Assembly (NCBI GenBank): GCA_964387885.1
Contig: CAYLYZ010000001.1
Coordinates: forward strand, 62,001-126,000
Reading direction: 5' to 3'
Length of the DNA stretch: 64,000 nt
Source of the DNA: JABGPL01 sp964387885
GTDB taxonomy: Bacteria > Electryoneota > AABM5-125-24 > Hatepunaeales > Hatepunaeaceae
A program made the position numbers and the translations under genes. Of this stretch, positions 46,386 to 54,042 are shown piece by piece. Numbering within the stretch: position 1 is the first letter of the stretch; each line of letters begins with the position of its first letter. The notes under the pieces were generated by a model. It was not told where the DNA came from. It saw nothing but the letters and a program-made list of their open reading frames with translations, and did not search any database.

Positions 46386-46934
46386 CTATTTTTCGAGCAA
46401 TTTCCTTGCAGCTTCATAGCCGAGGTTAAATGCTTTTTTATTTGGAACTTCCGTACCTTTAGGCGCTTTTGCAACAAGGCCTTTTCGAGCAGAATCAACA
46501 GAAATCACGCCGGTCAATCCGATCATGGCACCAAGAGAAACAGCACTGGTGTAAACCATTTTCTTCATATTCTTTTTTGTGATTTCAAGAATTGGCATTC
46601 TGTAAACTCTGTAACTTTCGTCAACTGTGTGAACCAATGACGGATCGATAAGAACAATACAATCTGGTTTCAAATCTTGTGCGAATTGATCCCATGATCG
46701 CTGTGCGAGACACAACATAAAATCTATCGCGGTAGTTCTTGGAAACAGAATTTTATTCGAATCAATAATCACATCAACTTTTGTGGGTCCACCCCTCACC
46801 TGTGCAGTATAAGTAGGGCTGTCACAAGCAAATTTCCCTTCAAAATTTATCGCCGCAGATGCCAGTATGTCGCCAGCAAGAAGAATTCCCTGACCGCCAA
46901 CTGCTGAAAAACGGGCTTCGTAGTGATCAATCAT
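46386..46934 (-). CDS. korC: 2-oxoacid:ferredoxin oxidoreductase, gamma subunit
   Basis: 182 aa. Gamma subunits of this family start with RFSAVGGQGILLAGDILASAA, as here, and have the PTYTAQVRGGPTKVDV segment that helps bind coenzyme A. Together with the alpha, beta and delta genes immediately upstream it forms the four-subunit type of enzyme (KorABCD/OorABCD). GAGG ribosome-binding site. Last gene of the operon before the hairpin. Confidence 0.93.
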   Translation of the reverse strand: MIDHYEARFSAVGGQGILLAGDILASAAINFEGKFACDSPTYTAQVRGGPTKVDVIIDSNKILFPRTTAIDFMLCLAQRSWDQFAQDLKPDCIVLIDPSLVHTVDESYRVYRMPILEITKKNMKKMVYTSAVSLGAMIGLTGVISVDSARKGLVAKAPKGTEVPNKKAFNLGYEAARKLLEK

Positions 46935-46952
46935 TTATATTTACCTCACTCT

Positions 46953-47780
46953 CTACTTTTTCAGCCCAGCCTGGGCTCGTTTAATAACTCTCCCGTAAGC
47001 ATCGGTGTATTCTTCTTTGTCCTTATCATGATGTAAAAGTCCGACGACAAATTTGCCTTCTAACTCTTCATCTGACATCTTTTTTGCACGAGCAACATTA
47101 ATGGTTTGCTTGCTCAGGTGATTAATCAGATCAATTGGATCAGCAAGTTTATTGCGTCGTCCAAATTGGGTGTGACAATTTGACATCACTTCTATGACAG
47201 AGAAACCATGATGTTGGATTCCACCTTTAATTAATCTTTGGAGTTGCACACCTGAGCCGACATGTCCTCGGGCTACGTAGGTAGCTCCCGAACCTTTGGC
47301 AAGTTCAGCAATATCAAAACCGGGATCAACATTTCCCCAGGGTGTGGTTGCAGCTTTTGCCCCGATAGGTGTTGTAGGTGAATACTGTCCGCCTGTCATG
47401 CCGTAAATGTTGTTATTGTTGATGATTATCGTCATATCAATATTACGACGACAAGCATGTATAAAGTGATTTCCACCGATTGCGGTCGAGTCTCCATCAC
47501 CGGCAATTACCAGGACATTTTTATCTGGTCGGGCAAACTTAATACCAGTTGCAAAAGACAACGCACGACCGTGAGTAGTATGTAAAGTATTCATGTCGAG
47601 GTACCCGGGTGCACGCGATGTACAACCAATCCCGGATATCACAGCGGTATCTTCCGGCTTCCAGTCAGCCTGCTCAAAAGCTGCCAACATAGATTTGACA
47701 ACAATTCCGATTCCACATCCCGGACACCACATGTGAGGGATACGGTTAACTCGTAAATAATTTGCGTGTCGTATTGCCAT
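46953..47780 (-). CDS. korB: 2-oxoacid:ferredoxin oxidoreductase, beta subunit (thiamine diphosphate)
   Basis: 275 aa. Contains the MWCPGCGIG cysteine motif and the thiamine-diphosphate motif from GDGDSTAIGGNHFIH to IIINNN. It carries the active site for decarboxylation of the 2-oxoacid. The start ATG shares one base with the korA stop (TAATG). 2-oxoglutarate is the likely substrate because sucC and sucD lie in the same operon; the sequence does not exclude other 2-oxoacids. Confidence 0.94.
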   Translation of the reverse strand: MAIRHANYLRVNRIPHMWCPGCGIGIVVKSMLAAFEQADWKPEDTAVISGIGCTSRAPGYLDMNTLHTTHGRALSFATGIKFARPDKNVLVIAGDGDSTAIGGNHFIHACRRNIDMTIIINNNNIYGMTGGQYSPTTPIGAKAATTPWGNVDPGFDIAELAKGSGATYVARGHVGSGVQLQRLIKGGIQHHGFSVIEVMSNCHTQFGRRNKLADPIDLINHLSKQTINVARAKKMSDEELEGKFVVGLLHHDKDKEEYTDAYGRVIKRAQAGLKK

Positions 47781-48931
47781 TATGCCAGCTCCTCAATCTT
47801 GGATAAAATCTCGTCAGGGTAGATTGGAACCCCGCCTACTTTCTGTACACCGACAACGGGACCATCACACTTGGCTACTCTTTCAACCTCATAGATCAAT
47901 TGACCAAGATTCGCTTCAGGTACAACTATACCCTTAGCTTTTTTACCCAATTCCGCCATCTTTTTTTCCGGGAACGGCCATATTGTCAATGGTCTCAGCA
48001 TGCCAACTTTTATTCCTTTGGCACGAGCATCATTAATTGCAACAGATGCTGCACGAGCTGTTGATCCAAACGCAACAATAACTATTTCCGCATCCTCAGT
48101 CAGTACTTCCTCATAGGATTCAATCTCGTCAAGGTGATGAAATACTTTATTTATCATCCTTAGTTCTTCAGATTGCACCAACTCAGGATTAGTCGTCGGG
48201 AATCCAGAGGCATCATGGTTGAGCCCGGTCGTATGATAACGATATCCACTGAAATAATCCGCGAGAGGTGGCACATCAGATTCTGAGATATCATACGGTA
48301 GATATTCTTCAGGATGGCAAGTCGGCCGAGTGCGATCGATAAGCTCATATTCAGAGGGTTCAGGAATCTCAAGTCTTTCAGAAAGGTGCCCTATTACTTC
48401 GTCGATTAGAAGAAATACCGGCATTCTGAACCTTTCGGCTAAATTGAATGCTCTGATTGTTTCACTGTACACCTCATCTAAATAGGAGGGTGTTAGAGCG
48501 ATAACAGGGCGGTCTCCATGAGTGCCCCAGCGAGCCTGCATAATATCAGACTGACCAAGAGCAGTCGGCAATCCGGTGGATGGACCACCTCGCATGACAT
48601 TGACAACCACACATGGTGCTTCAACGATGCAAGCATACCCGATGTTTTCCTGTTTCAGTGAAAAACCGGGACCAGAGGTCGCCGTCATAGCTTTATCTCC
48701 GGCTAAAGCAGCACCTATAACTGCTCCCATTGCGGCAATTTCATCCTCCATCTGGATGAATTTGCCACCGACCATCGGTAGCCTGTGAGACATATGATGT
48801 GCAACTTCGGACGAAGGTGTAATCGGATATCCTCCAAAAAACTTGCAGCCAGCAGCCAATGCGGCTTCGGCAACTACAATGTTTCCTGGCCAGAAGACGA
48901 CTTTACGTCCGTTTTCTTTTTTATCAGGCAA
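47780..48931 (-). CDS. korA: 2-oxoacid:ferredoxin oxidoreductase, alpha subunit
   Basis: 383 aa from TTG at 48931. The frame is open to 49024, but that extension is antisense-like reading of the lysine-rich end of korD and gives an Arg/Lys run. The TTG has a GGAG ribosome-binding site 10 bp upstream, overlaps the korD stop by 8 bp and gives a protein of normal length. Core: IVVAEAALAAGCKFFGGYPITPSSEV, DEIAAMGAVIGAALAGDKA, ATSGPGFSLKQENIG. The C-terminal domain (VIVAFGSTARAASVAI) is the transketolase-C-like part. Confidence 0.94.
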   Translation of the reverse strand: MPDKKENGRKVVFWPGNIVVAEAALAAGCKFFGGYPITPSSEVAHHMSHRLPMVGGKFIQMEDEIAAMGAVIGAALAGDKAMTATSGPGFSLKQENIGYACIVEAPCVVVNVMRGGPSTGLPTALGQSDIMQARWGTHGDRPVIALTPSYLDEVYSETIRAFNLAERFRMPVFLLIDEVIGHLSERLEIPEPSEYELIDRTRPTCHPEEYLPYDISESDVPPLADYFSGYRYHTTGLNHDASGFPTTNPELVQSEELRMINKVFHHLDEIESYEEVLTEDAEIVIVAFGSTARAASVAINDARAKGIKVGMLRPLTIWPFPEKKMAELGKKAKGIVVPEANLGQLIYEVERVAKCDGPVVGVQKVGGVPIYPDEILSKIEELA

Positions 48932-49268
48932 TCGTCTTCTTCTCCTTTTTTTTCTTCTCTTTCTTGACATTATAAACTTCAATGGCAAAGTCAGGGCACT
49001 GATATTCGCACAGCATACATGCATTACAGGCTTCCATATTTACCACTTCAACAATCGAGCCCTCCCATCGGTCAAGTGCTATTGCCATATGCAGCACCTC
49101 CTTGGGACAAACTTCCGCACATATCTCACAGCCTTTGCAGTAATGGCGATGGATTGTGATGGTTGTCTGTTTGTCTTCGCTCGTGATTTTAACCGAATCC
49201 TCAACATGCGAGGCCGACTCTTCACTTACAAGGACAGTAGCAGTTTTCTTAGAATTGTCATCGGACAT
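48924..49268 (-). CDS. korD: 2-oxoacid:ferredoxin oxidoreductase, ferredoxin-type delta subunit
   Basis: 114 aa. Two [4Fe-4S] motifs, CKGCEICAEVCP and CNACMLCEYQCP, give a 2[4Fe-4S] ferredoxin domain at residues about 40-100. The first 35 residues are polar and variable, and the tail is a lysine/glutamate run (KKEKKKKEKK). It passes electrons between the thiamine site and external ferredoxin. First of the four oxidoreductase genes, 13 bp after sucD. Confidence 0.92.
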   Translation of the reverse strand: MSDDNSKKTATVLVSEESASHVEDSVKITSEDKQTTITIHRHYCKGCEICAEVCPKEVLHMAIALDRWEGSIVEVVNMEACNACMLCEYQCPDFAIEVYNVKKEKKKKEKKTIA

Positions 49269-49281
49269 AAATGTATCCGTG

Positions 49282-50160
49282 TTATCTTTGATCTTTGAGT
49301 AAATTCGCCATTGTCAACCCAATTTCCGCAGGGCTGTCAGCAACGACTACTCCTGATTCGCGCAATGATTTAATTTTTTCAGCAGCAGTGCCTTTGCCTC
49401 CAGCAATAATCGCACCAGCATGACCCATTCTTCGTCCAGGAGGTGCGGTTTGACCAGCGATAAAGGCTACAACTGGTTTAGTTAGATTCTGCTGGATAAA
49501 TTTTCCGGCATTCTCCTCGGCTGAACCACCGATTTCTCCGATCATTATTATCGCTTCAGTCTCATCGTCCTTTTCAAAAAGGTCGAGTAAATCAATAAAT
49601 GGGCTGCCAATGATTGGATCCCCTCCAATCCCAATACAAGTCGATTGACCCAGATTTTGAGCTGATAGCTGTCCTACGGCTTCATAGGTCAAAGTACCGG
49701 AACGAGAAATGACACCAACACTTCCCCGTTTGTGTATAAATGCTGGCATAATACCGACTTTCGCTTTACCAGGTGATATCACACCGGGACAATTCGGTCC
49801 GACCAATCTGGTATCGCGTTCTTTCAGGTATTGGTTAACTTCAACCATATCCCTGGTAGGAATGCCCTCAGTGATGCAAACAACCAGCCTGATCCCTGCA
49901 TCAGCGGCTTCGATGATGGCGTCAGCAGCAAAAGGTGGTGGTACGAAAATGAGAGATACATCTGCACCTTCTGCCTCAACGGCGTCAGCAACTGCGTTAA
50001 AAACGGGGACATCCAGATGCTTGATTCCACCCTTTCCGGGTGTTACTCCTGCAACCACTTTTGTGCCGTACTCAAGCATTTGTGTGGCATGGAATGTACC
50101 TTCACCACCGGTAATGCCCTGAACGACAACTCGTGATTTTTCATCTATTAGTATGCTCAT
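49282..50160 (-). CDS. sucD: Succinate-CoA ligase, alpha subunit
   Basis: 292 aa. CoA-binding fold (VVVQGITGGEGTFHATQMLEYG) and the phosphohistidine loop GHAGAIIAGGKGTA, with an EIGGSAEE segment. With SucC it converts succinyl-CoA, ADP (or GDP) and phosphate to succinate, CoA and ATP (GTP), or the reverse. The gap to sucC is 75 bp with a small hairpin. No clear ribosome-binding site is visible. Confidence 0.96.
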   Translation of the reverse strand: MSILIDEKSRVVVQGITGGEGTFHATQMLEYGTKVVAGVTPGKGGIKHLDVPVFNAVADAVEAEGADVSLIFVPPPFAADAIIEAADAGIRLVVCITEGIPTRDMVEVNQYLKERDTRLVGPNCPGVISPGKAKVGIMPAFIHKRGSVGVISRSGTLTYEAVGQLSAQNLGQSTCIGIGGDPIIGSPFIDLLDLFEKDDETEAIIMIGEIGGSAEENAGKFIQQNLTKPVVAFIAGQTAPPGRRMGHAGAIIAGGKGTAAEKIKSLRESGVVVADSPAEIGLTMANLLKDQR

Positions 50161-50199
50161 AACAGTATAATTAAGTTTTTCTTAAAGTATCTTCTACGG

Positions 50200-50232
50200 A
50201 ATAAACTCCGGATAAATTTTCCGGAATTTATT
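50200..50232 (-). promoter_or_regulatory. Intercistronic hairpin between sucC and sucD
   Basis: AATAAA (50200-50205) and TCCGGA (50207-50212) pair with TCCGGA (50220-50225) and TTTATT (50227-50232), with one mismatch and a 7-nt loop. No T-run follows on the minus strand, so it is more likely an mRNA-processing or stability element than a terminator. Confidence 0.35.
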
Positions 50233-50235
50233 TAG

Positions 50236-51396
50236 TTATCCAGCTGCAGCCACAACTTTTTCCGCACCATCGCGGAAATCATCGGCAACGATAAAATCGA
50301 GTGGTGAATCACGCAGCATTTTTGCGGCGATATCCGCATTTGTGCCCGCTAATCTGACAACAACCGGGACATCAACATCAAGGTCATTTAATGCATCGAT
50401 AATCCCTTGTGCAACGCGGTCACAGCGGACAATACCACCAAAGATGTTGATTAAGACCGCTTTCACGTTCTTGTCGCTAACAATAACTTTGAATCCACCC
50501 TTGACGTTTTTTGCCGATGCGGCTCCTCCGACATCGAGGAAGTTTGCTGGTTCACCACCGGACAACTTGATAATGTCCATGGTTGCCATAGCAAGACCTG
50601 CTCCATTTACCATACAGCCAACATTTCCGTCAAGTTTGATATAGTTCAGGTCAAATTTGGAGGCTTCGATCTCAGAGGGATCTTCTTCATCCAGATCACG
50701 AAACTCCATAAGATCGCTGTGCCTGAACATCGCATTATCGTCGAAGTTGATTTTCGCATCAACTGCAATAACCTGACCTTCTTCGGTAACTACGAGTGGA
50801 TTGATTTCCGCTAAAGAGGAATCACTTTCCTTATAAACCCGGTACAAATCGGTAAGGAATTTCTTTCCCTGCTTGATCTGGTCACCCTCAAGACCAAGAG
50901 CAAGCGCCATCCTGTAAACCTGGAAAGACCTGAGCCCGACAGCAGGATCGACCCGTTGTTTAAATATTTTTTCCGGTGTTTCAGCAGCTACTTTTTCAAT
51001 TTCCATCCCACCTTCCGTGGAAACCATAAATACATCTGCAGCTGTTTCTCGATCGAGAACTATACCAACATATAGTTCACGGGCGATATTTGCACCCTGT
51101 TCAACAAGCAATCGCTTGACAATTCGTCCTTCGGGACCGGTCTGGTGCGTAACCAGATTCATGCCCAAAATACTCTCAGCATGTTCCCGAACCTCTTCAA
51201 GAGACCGGGCAATCTTAACTCCACCACCCTTACCTCGGCCACCGGCATGAATTTGCGCCTTTACGACGAATACATCTCCACCAATACGTTTTGCGACTTC
51301 TACAGCTTCATCCGGGCTGAATGCAGCACCTCCGTCCGGAACAGCTACTCCGTATTTGCGAAAAATTTCTTTTCCTTGATATTCGTGAATCTTCAT
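50236..51396 (-). CDS. sucC: Succinate-CoA ligase, beta subunit
   Basis: 386 aa. ATP-grasp N-terminal half (MKIHEYQGKEIFRKYGV, VVKAQIHAGGRGKGGGVKIA, SLAEINPLVVT) and CoA-ligase C-terminal half (DVGGAASAKNV, INIFGGIVRCDRVAQGI). Partner of SucD in the same operon. Carbamate kinase lies 27 bp upstream. Weak ribosome-binding site. Confidence 0.97.
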   Translation of the reverse strand: MKIHEYQGKEIFRKYGVAVPDGGAAFSPDEAVEVAKRIGGDVFVVKAQIHAGGRGKGGGVKIARSLEEVREHAESILGMNLVTHQTGPEGRIVKRLLVEQGANIARELYVGIVLDRETAADVFMVSTEGGMEIEKVAAETPEKIFKQRVDPAVGLRSFQVYRMALALGLEGDQIKQGKKFLTDLYRVYKESDSSLAEINPLVVTEEGQVIAVDAKINFDDNAMFRHSDLMEFRDLDEEDPSEIEASKFDLNYIKLDGNVGCMVNGAGLAMATMDIIKLSGGEPANFLDVGGAASAKNVKGGFKVIVSDKNVKAVLINIFGGIVRCDRVAQGIIDALNDLDVDVPVVVRLAGTNADIAAKMLRDSPLDFIVADDFRDGAEKVVAAAG

Positions 51397-51423
51397 TTCA
51401 ATCCGTTAGTTTGTATTGTTTTT

Positions 51424-52380
51424 CTAAGGTATTATTATCGTTCCTGCTTGGTTTTCAAACGCCTTGTCAACCTGTTTGATGTCACAGATTATAACTTTGC
51501 GACCACCATTTTTTAAAAAATCTGCAGCTGCCTTAATTTTCGGTCCCATACTGCCAGCTGGAAATTGTCCATCCGCTAAATGTTCTAAAGCGGTACGAGC
51601 AGTCATTTCAGGAACTCGAATCTGGTCAGCCTTTCCAAAATTGAGATATACAGCGTCGACATTCGTGATTATGACAAATACTTCAGCATCAATTTCCTTT
51701 GCCAGTATTGCAGCGGCAAGATCTTTATCAATTACAGCATCAACCCCCTCCAAGCCCAAAGCATTATCCATATATACAGGTATACCACCACCACCTGCAG
51801 TAATCAAAATCGTTCCTGAATCAACTAATTGACGAACAATATTCGCATTAATTATACTCCTTGGTTCCGGAGAACCTACAACTCTCCGCCAGGAATCAGA
51901 ATCACCATAGGGTTTCATATCCCAACCTTCATTTTCGATTCGATAATTTGCTTCTTTGGCAGTAAAGCTGCGGCCTATGTATTTTGTAGGATTTTTAAGT
52001 GCCGGGTCATCTTTTCCAACCAGTACCTGAGTAACTAAGGTGACGACATTTTTCTTAACTCCCTCGGTAGAGAGAACATTTTGGAAGGATTGCTCGATCA
52101 TGTATCCCATTGATCCTTCAGTATCTGCAACTAAAAGACCCAGCGGGACGTCAGGTAAATCATGTCGAGCCATTTCAACACGGCGTAAGGCAGCTCCGAC
52201 CTGTGGACCATTGCCATGAACTATGGCAATCTGGTACCCTCTTTTAATGAGTTTATACAGCTCTCTTAAACTCTGGCGGGTATGTCGGAACTGCCCTGCG
52301 ATATTTGTAACTTTATCAGGCGGGGAAATTGCATTCCCGCCGAGTGCGATTACTGCACGTTTTTCCTGAGAAAGAATCAT
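51424..52380 (-). CDS. arcC: Carbamate kinase
   Basis: 318 aa, normal length. Carbamoyl phosphate + ADP = carbamate + ATP. Motifs: VIALGGNAISPPD, IVHGNGPQVGAALRR, GLLVADTEGSMGYMI, ITAGGGGIPVY, and the C-terminal GSMGPKIKAAADFLKNGG. No arginine deiminase or ornithine carbamoyltransferase gene lies in the window. It is 21 bp downstream of a GTPase resembling cyclic 2,3-diphosphoglycerate synthetase, an association I recall from other uncultured bacteria. Confidence 0.95.
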   Translation of the reverse strand: MILSQEKRAVIALGGNAISPPDKVTNIAGQFRHTRQSLRELYKLIKRGYQIAIVHGNGPQVGAALRRVEMARHDLPDVPLGLLVADTEGSMGYMIEQSFQNVLSTEGVKKNVVTLVTQVLVGKDDPALKNPTKYIGRSFTAKEANYRIENEGWDMKPYGDSDSWRRVVGSPEPRSIINANIVRQLVDSGTILITAGGGGIPVYMDNALGLEGVDAVIDKDLAAAILAKEIDAEVFVIITNVDAVYLNFGKADQIRVPEMTARTALEHLADGQFPAGSMGPKIKAAADFLKNGGRKVIICDIKQVDKAFENQAGTIIIP

Positions 52381-52401
52381 TCGGAGATTATCTGTGATTG
52401 G

Positions 52402-53715
52402 CTACAAAAAGTCAGCCAAAGCATCCTTCATATCTGGTTTACCAATCTCCTGGAGGTCATATGAAACACGCACTGTATCCTTGCGGATGTTGATTACCCG
52501 TCGCAGATCTATTGGAGTCCCAATAACAACCACTTCAGCGTCAACGGCGTCAATTGTTCTCTCAAGATCAGCCATTTGCTCAGCACCATATCCCATTGCC
52601 GGAAGAATAGATCCGATATAAGGGTAAGTGTTAAAAGTTTCTGCGAGTTTTCCCTTCAACCATGGTCTTGGATCAACGATGTCTTTGACACCAAATTTGT
52701 TGGCAGCAACAACACCTGCACCAAATTCCATCTCACCATGTGTGAGGGTCGGCCCGTCTTCGACTATTAATGCGAACTTGCCTCGAAGTAAATCCGGATT
52801 GTCGACTGCTACCGGTGACGCACCGTCAATGACAATAGCCTTTGGATTAACTTCCCGGATATTATGACGAACTTCGTCCAGGTCATCCGGGTCGGCACTA
52901 TCGATCTTGTTGATTACTATGCAATCAGCCATACGAAGATTAACTTCACCAGGGTAATAATTTATTTCATGACCTGGTCTTAATGGATCAACAACGGTAA
53001 TGGTGAAATCGGGTTTGTAAAATGAGAAGTCATTATTTCCACCATCCCACAGGACAACATCTGCCTCTTCTTCTGCTGCTCTAAGTATAGCTTCATAGTC
53101 AACACCAGCGAAAACAAGATTGCCCCGTACAATATGTGGTTCATATTCTTCCATTTCCTCAATCGTGCAATCATGCTTTTTGAGGTCATCTAATGATGCG
53201 AAGCGTTGAACTCTCTGTTTGACCAGATCACCATAAGGCATTGGGTGACGAATCACGGCAACCTTTTTTCCGGCTTCGGTTAGAAGTTCTGCAACTCTAC
53301 GGGTTGTCTGGCTTTTACCGCATCCGGTTCGGATTGCTGTTATCGCAATCAAAGGTTTTGTGGATTTGACCATTGAAGCACGAGGGCCGATTAATTTGAA
53401 ATCAGCACCGGCGGCATTTACAATTGCCGATTTGCTCATCAAGTCGGAATAAAGAATGTCACTATATGAGAAAACTACCTCATCAATTTCGTGTTCTTTA
53501 ATCAGTTCAGTCAAGTCTTCTTCCGCAACAATCGGAATACCATCGGGATATCCTTCACCTGCAAGTTCTGCGGGATATCGTCTACCATCAATATCCGGAA
53601 TCTGAGCTGCAGTGAACGCTACAACCTTAACATCTGAGTTTCCGCGATAGACTGTATTGAAATTGTGAAAATCACGACCTGCCGCACCCATGATGATGAC
53701 TTTGCGTGGTTCCAT
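52402..53715 (-). CDS. GTPase resembling cyclic 2,3-diphosphoglycerate synthetase
   Basis: 437 aa. An N-terminal Rossmann-like part (KVIIMGAAGRDFHNFNTVYR) and Asp-Ser rich loop (EVVFSYSDILYSDLMSK) are followed by a P-loop domain: ITAIRTGCGKSQTTRRVAEL, VVLWDGGNNDFSFYKPD and the guanine-type IVINKIDSAD. The family is often annotated cyclic 2,3-diphosphoglycerate synthetase after the methanogen enzyme, but bacterial members with this layout sit beside carbamate kinase and their true reaction is unclear. The ATG at 53715 has AGGAG 9 bp upstream (an in-frame TTG at 53718 is less likely). First gene of the energy operon, behind a long structured leader. Confidence 0.8.
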   Translation of the reverse strand: MEPRKVIIMGAAGRDFHNFNTVYRGNSDVKVVAFTAAQIPDIDGRRYPAELAGEGYPDGIPIVAEEDLTELIKEHEIDEVVFSYSDILYSDLMSKSAIVNAAGADFKLIGPRASMVKSTKPLIAITAIRTGCGKSQTTRRVAELLTEAGKKVAVIRHPMPYGDLVKQRVQRFASLDDLKKHDCTIEEMEEYEPHIVRGNLVFAGVDYEAILRAAEEEADVVLWDGGNNDFSFYKPDFTITVVDPLRPGHEINYYPGEVNLRMADCIVINKIDSADPDDLDEVRHNIREVNPKAIVIDGASPVAVDNPDLLRGKFALIVEDGPTLTHGEMEFGAGVVAANKFGVKDIVDPRPWLKGKLAETFNTYPYIGSILPAMGYGAEQMADLERTIDAVDAEVVVIGTPIDLRRVINIRKDTVRVSYDLQEIGKPDMKDALADFL

Positions 53716-53718
53716 CAA

Positions 53719-53940
53719 AAATTCTCCTGATTTATTTTCCCGAATTATTTCGAATCCGGAGTCGTTTCCAAAATTACAACAAGCGGTTGGAGTTCTCAGT
53801 TAGCAATTGAAAGTATGTTTTTCTCCAATCCGCTTTATCGGTTATCCAGTAAGGCTTAACCTAACCGGGATTATGAAATGGTAATATAACCATTTCCCAA
53901 CATTTGGTCAACTGTATGTGACAAAAAGAACGAACACCTT
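53719..53940 (-). ncRNA. Structured 5' leader of the energy operon (candidate cis-regulatory RNA)
   Basis: Stretch without a gene between 53719 and 54042 (324 bp). On the minus strand, the predicted transcript carries four stems in order: GAAATGGT/ACCATTTC (53875-53896, 6-nt loop), CGGTTA/TAACCG (53839-53867), a 12-bp stem with one bulge (AAGCGGTTGGAG at 53781-53792 with 53823-53835, 30-nt loop), and CCGGATT/AATTCGG (53740-53759). The last stem has a G-U pair on the minus strand but an A-C mismatch on the plus strand, which favours minus transcription. The AGGAG ribosome-binding site follows the last stem. It matches no riboswitch class I can recognise. A trans-acting small RNA is also possible. 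Confidence 0.45.
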
Positions 53941-53946
53941 CAATTT

Positions 53947-53976
53947 ATTATAATCACAACCATGTAAACATGTAAA
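53947..53976 (-). promoter_or_regulatory. Sigma-70-like promoter of the energy operon
   Basis: On the minus strand, TTTACA (53971-53976), an 18-bp spacer and a perfect TATAAT (53947-53952). The expected start near 53940 gives a leader of about 225 nt. It lies just after the terminator of the next gene upstream. Confidence 0.5.
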
Positions 53977-53984
53977 TTTAAATC

Positions 53985-54016
53985 AAAAGAAGCAGGTCAG
54001 AAATTGACCTGCTTCT
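53985..54016 (-). terminator. Rho-independent terminator of the PKD-domain protein gene
   Basis: Perfect 11-bp stem GAAGCAGGTCA (53989-53999) with TGACCTGCTTC (54005-54015), 5-nt loop, followed on the minus strand by TTTT (complement of 53985-53988). It ends 27 bp after the gene's stop codon and insulates the energy operon. Confidence 0.85.
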
Positions 54017-54042
54017 CTTTAGTACAAAACTCTTTTTTCTGT

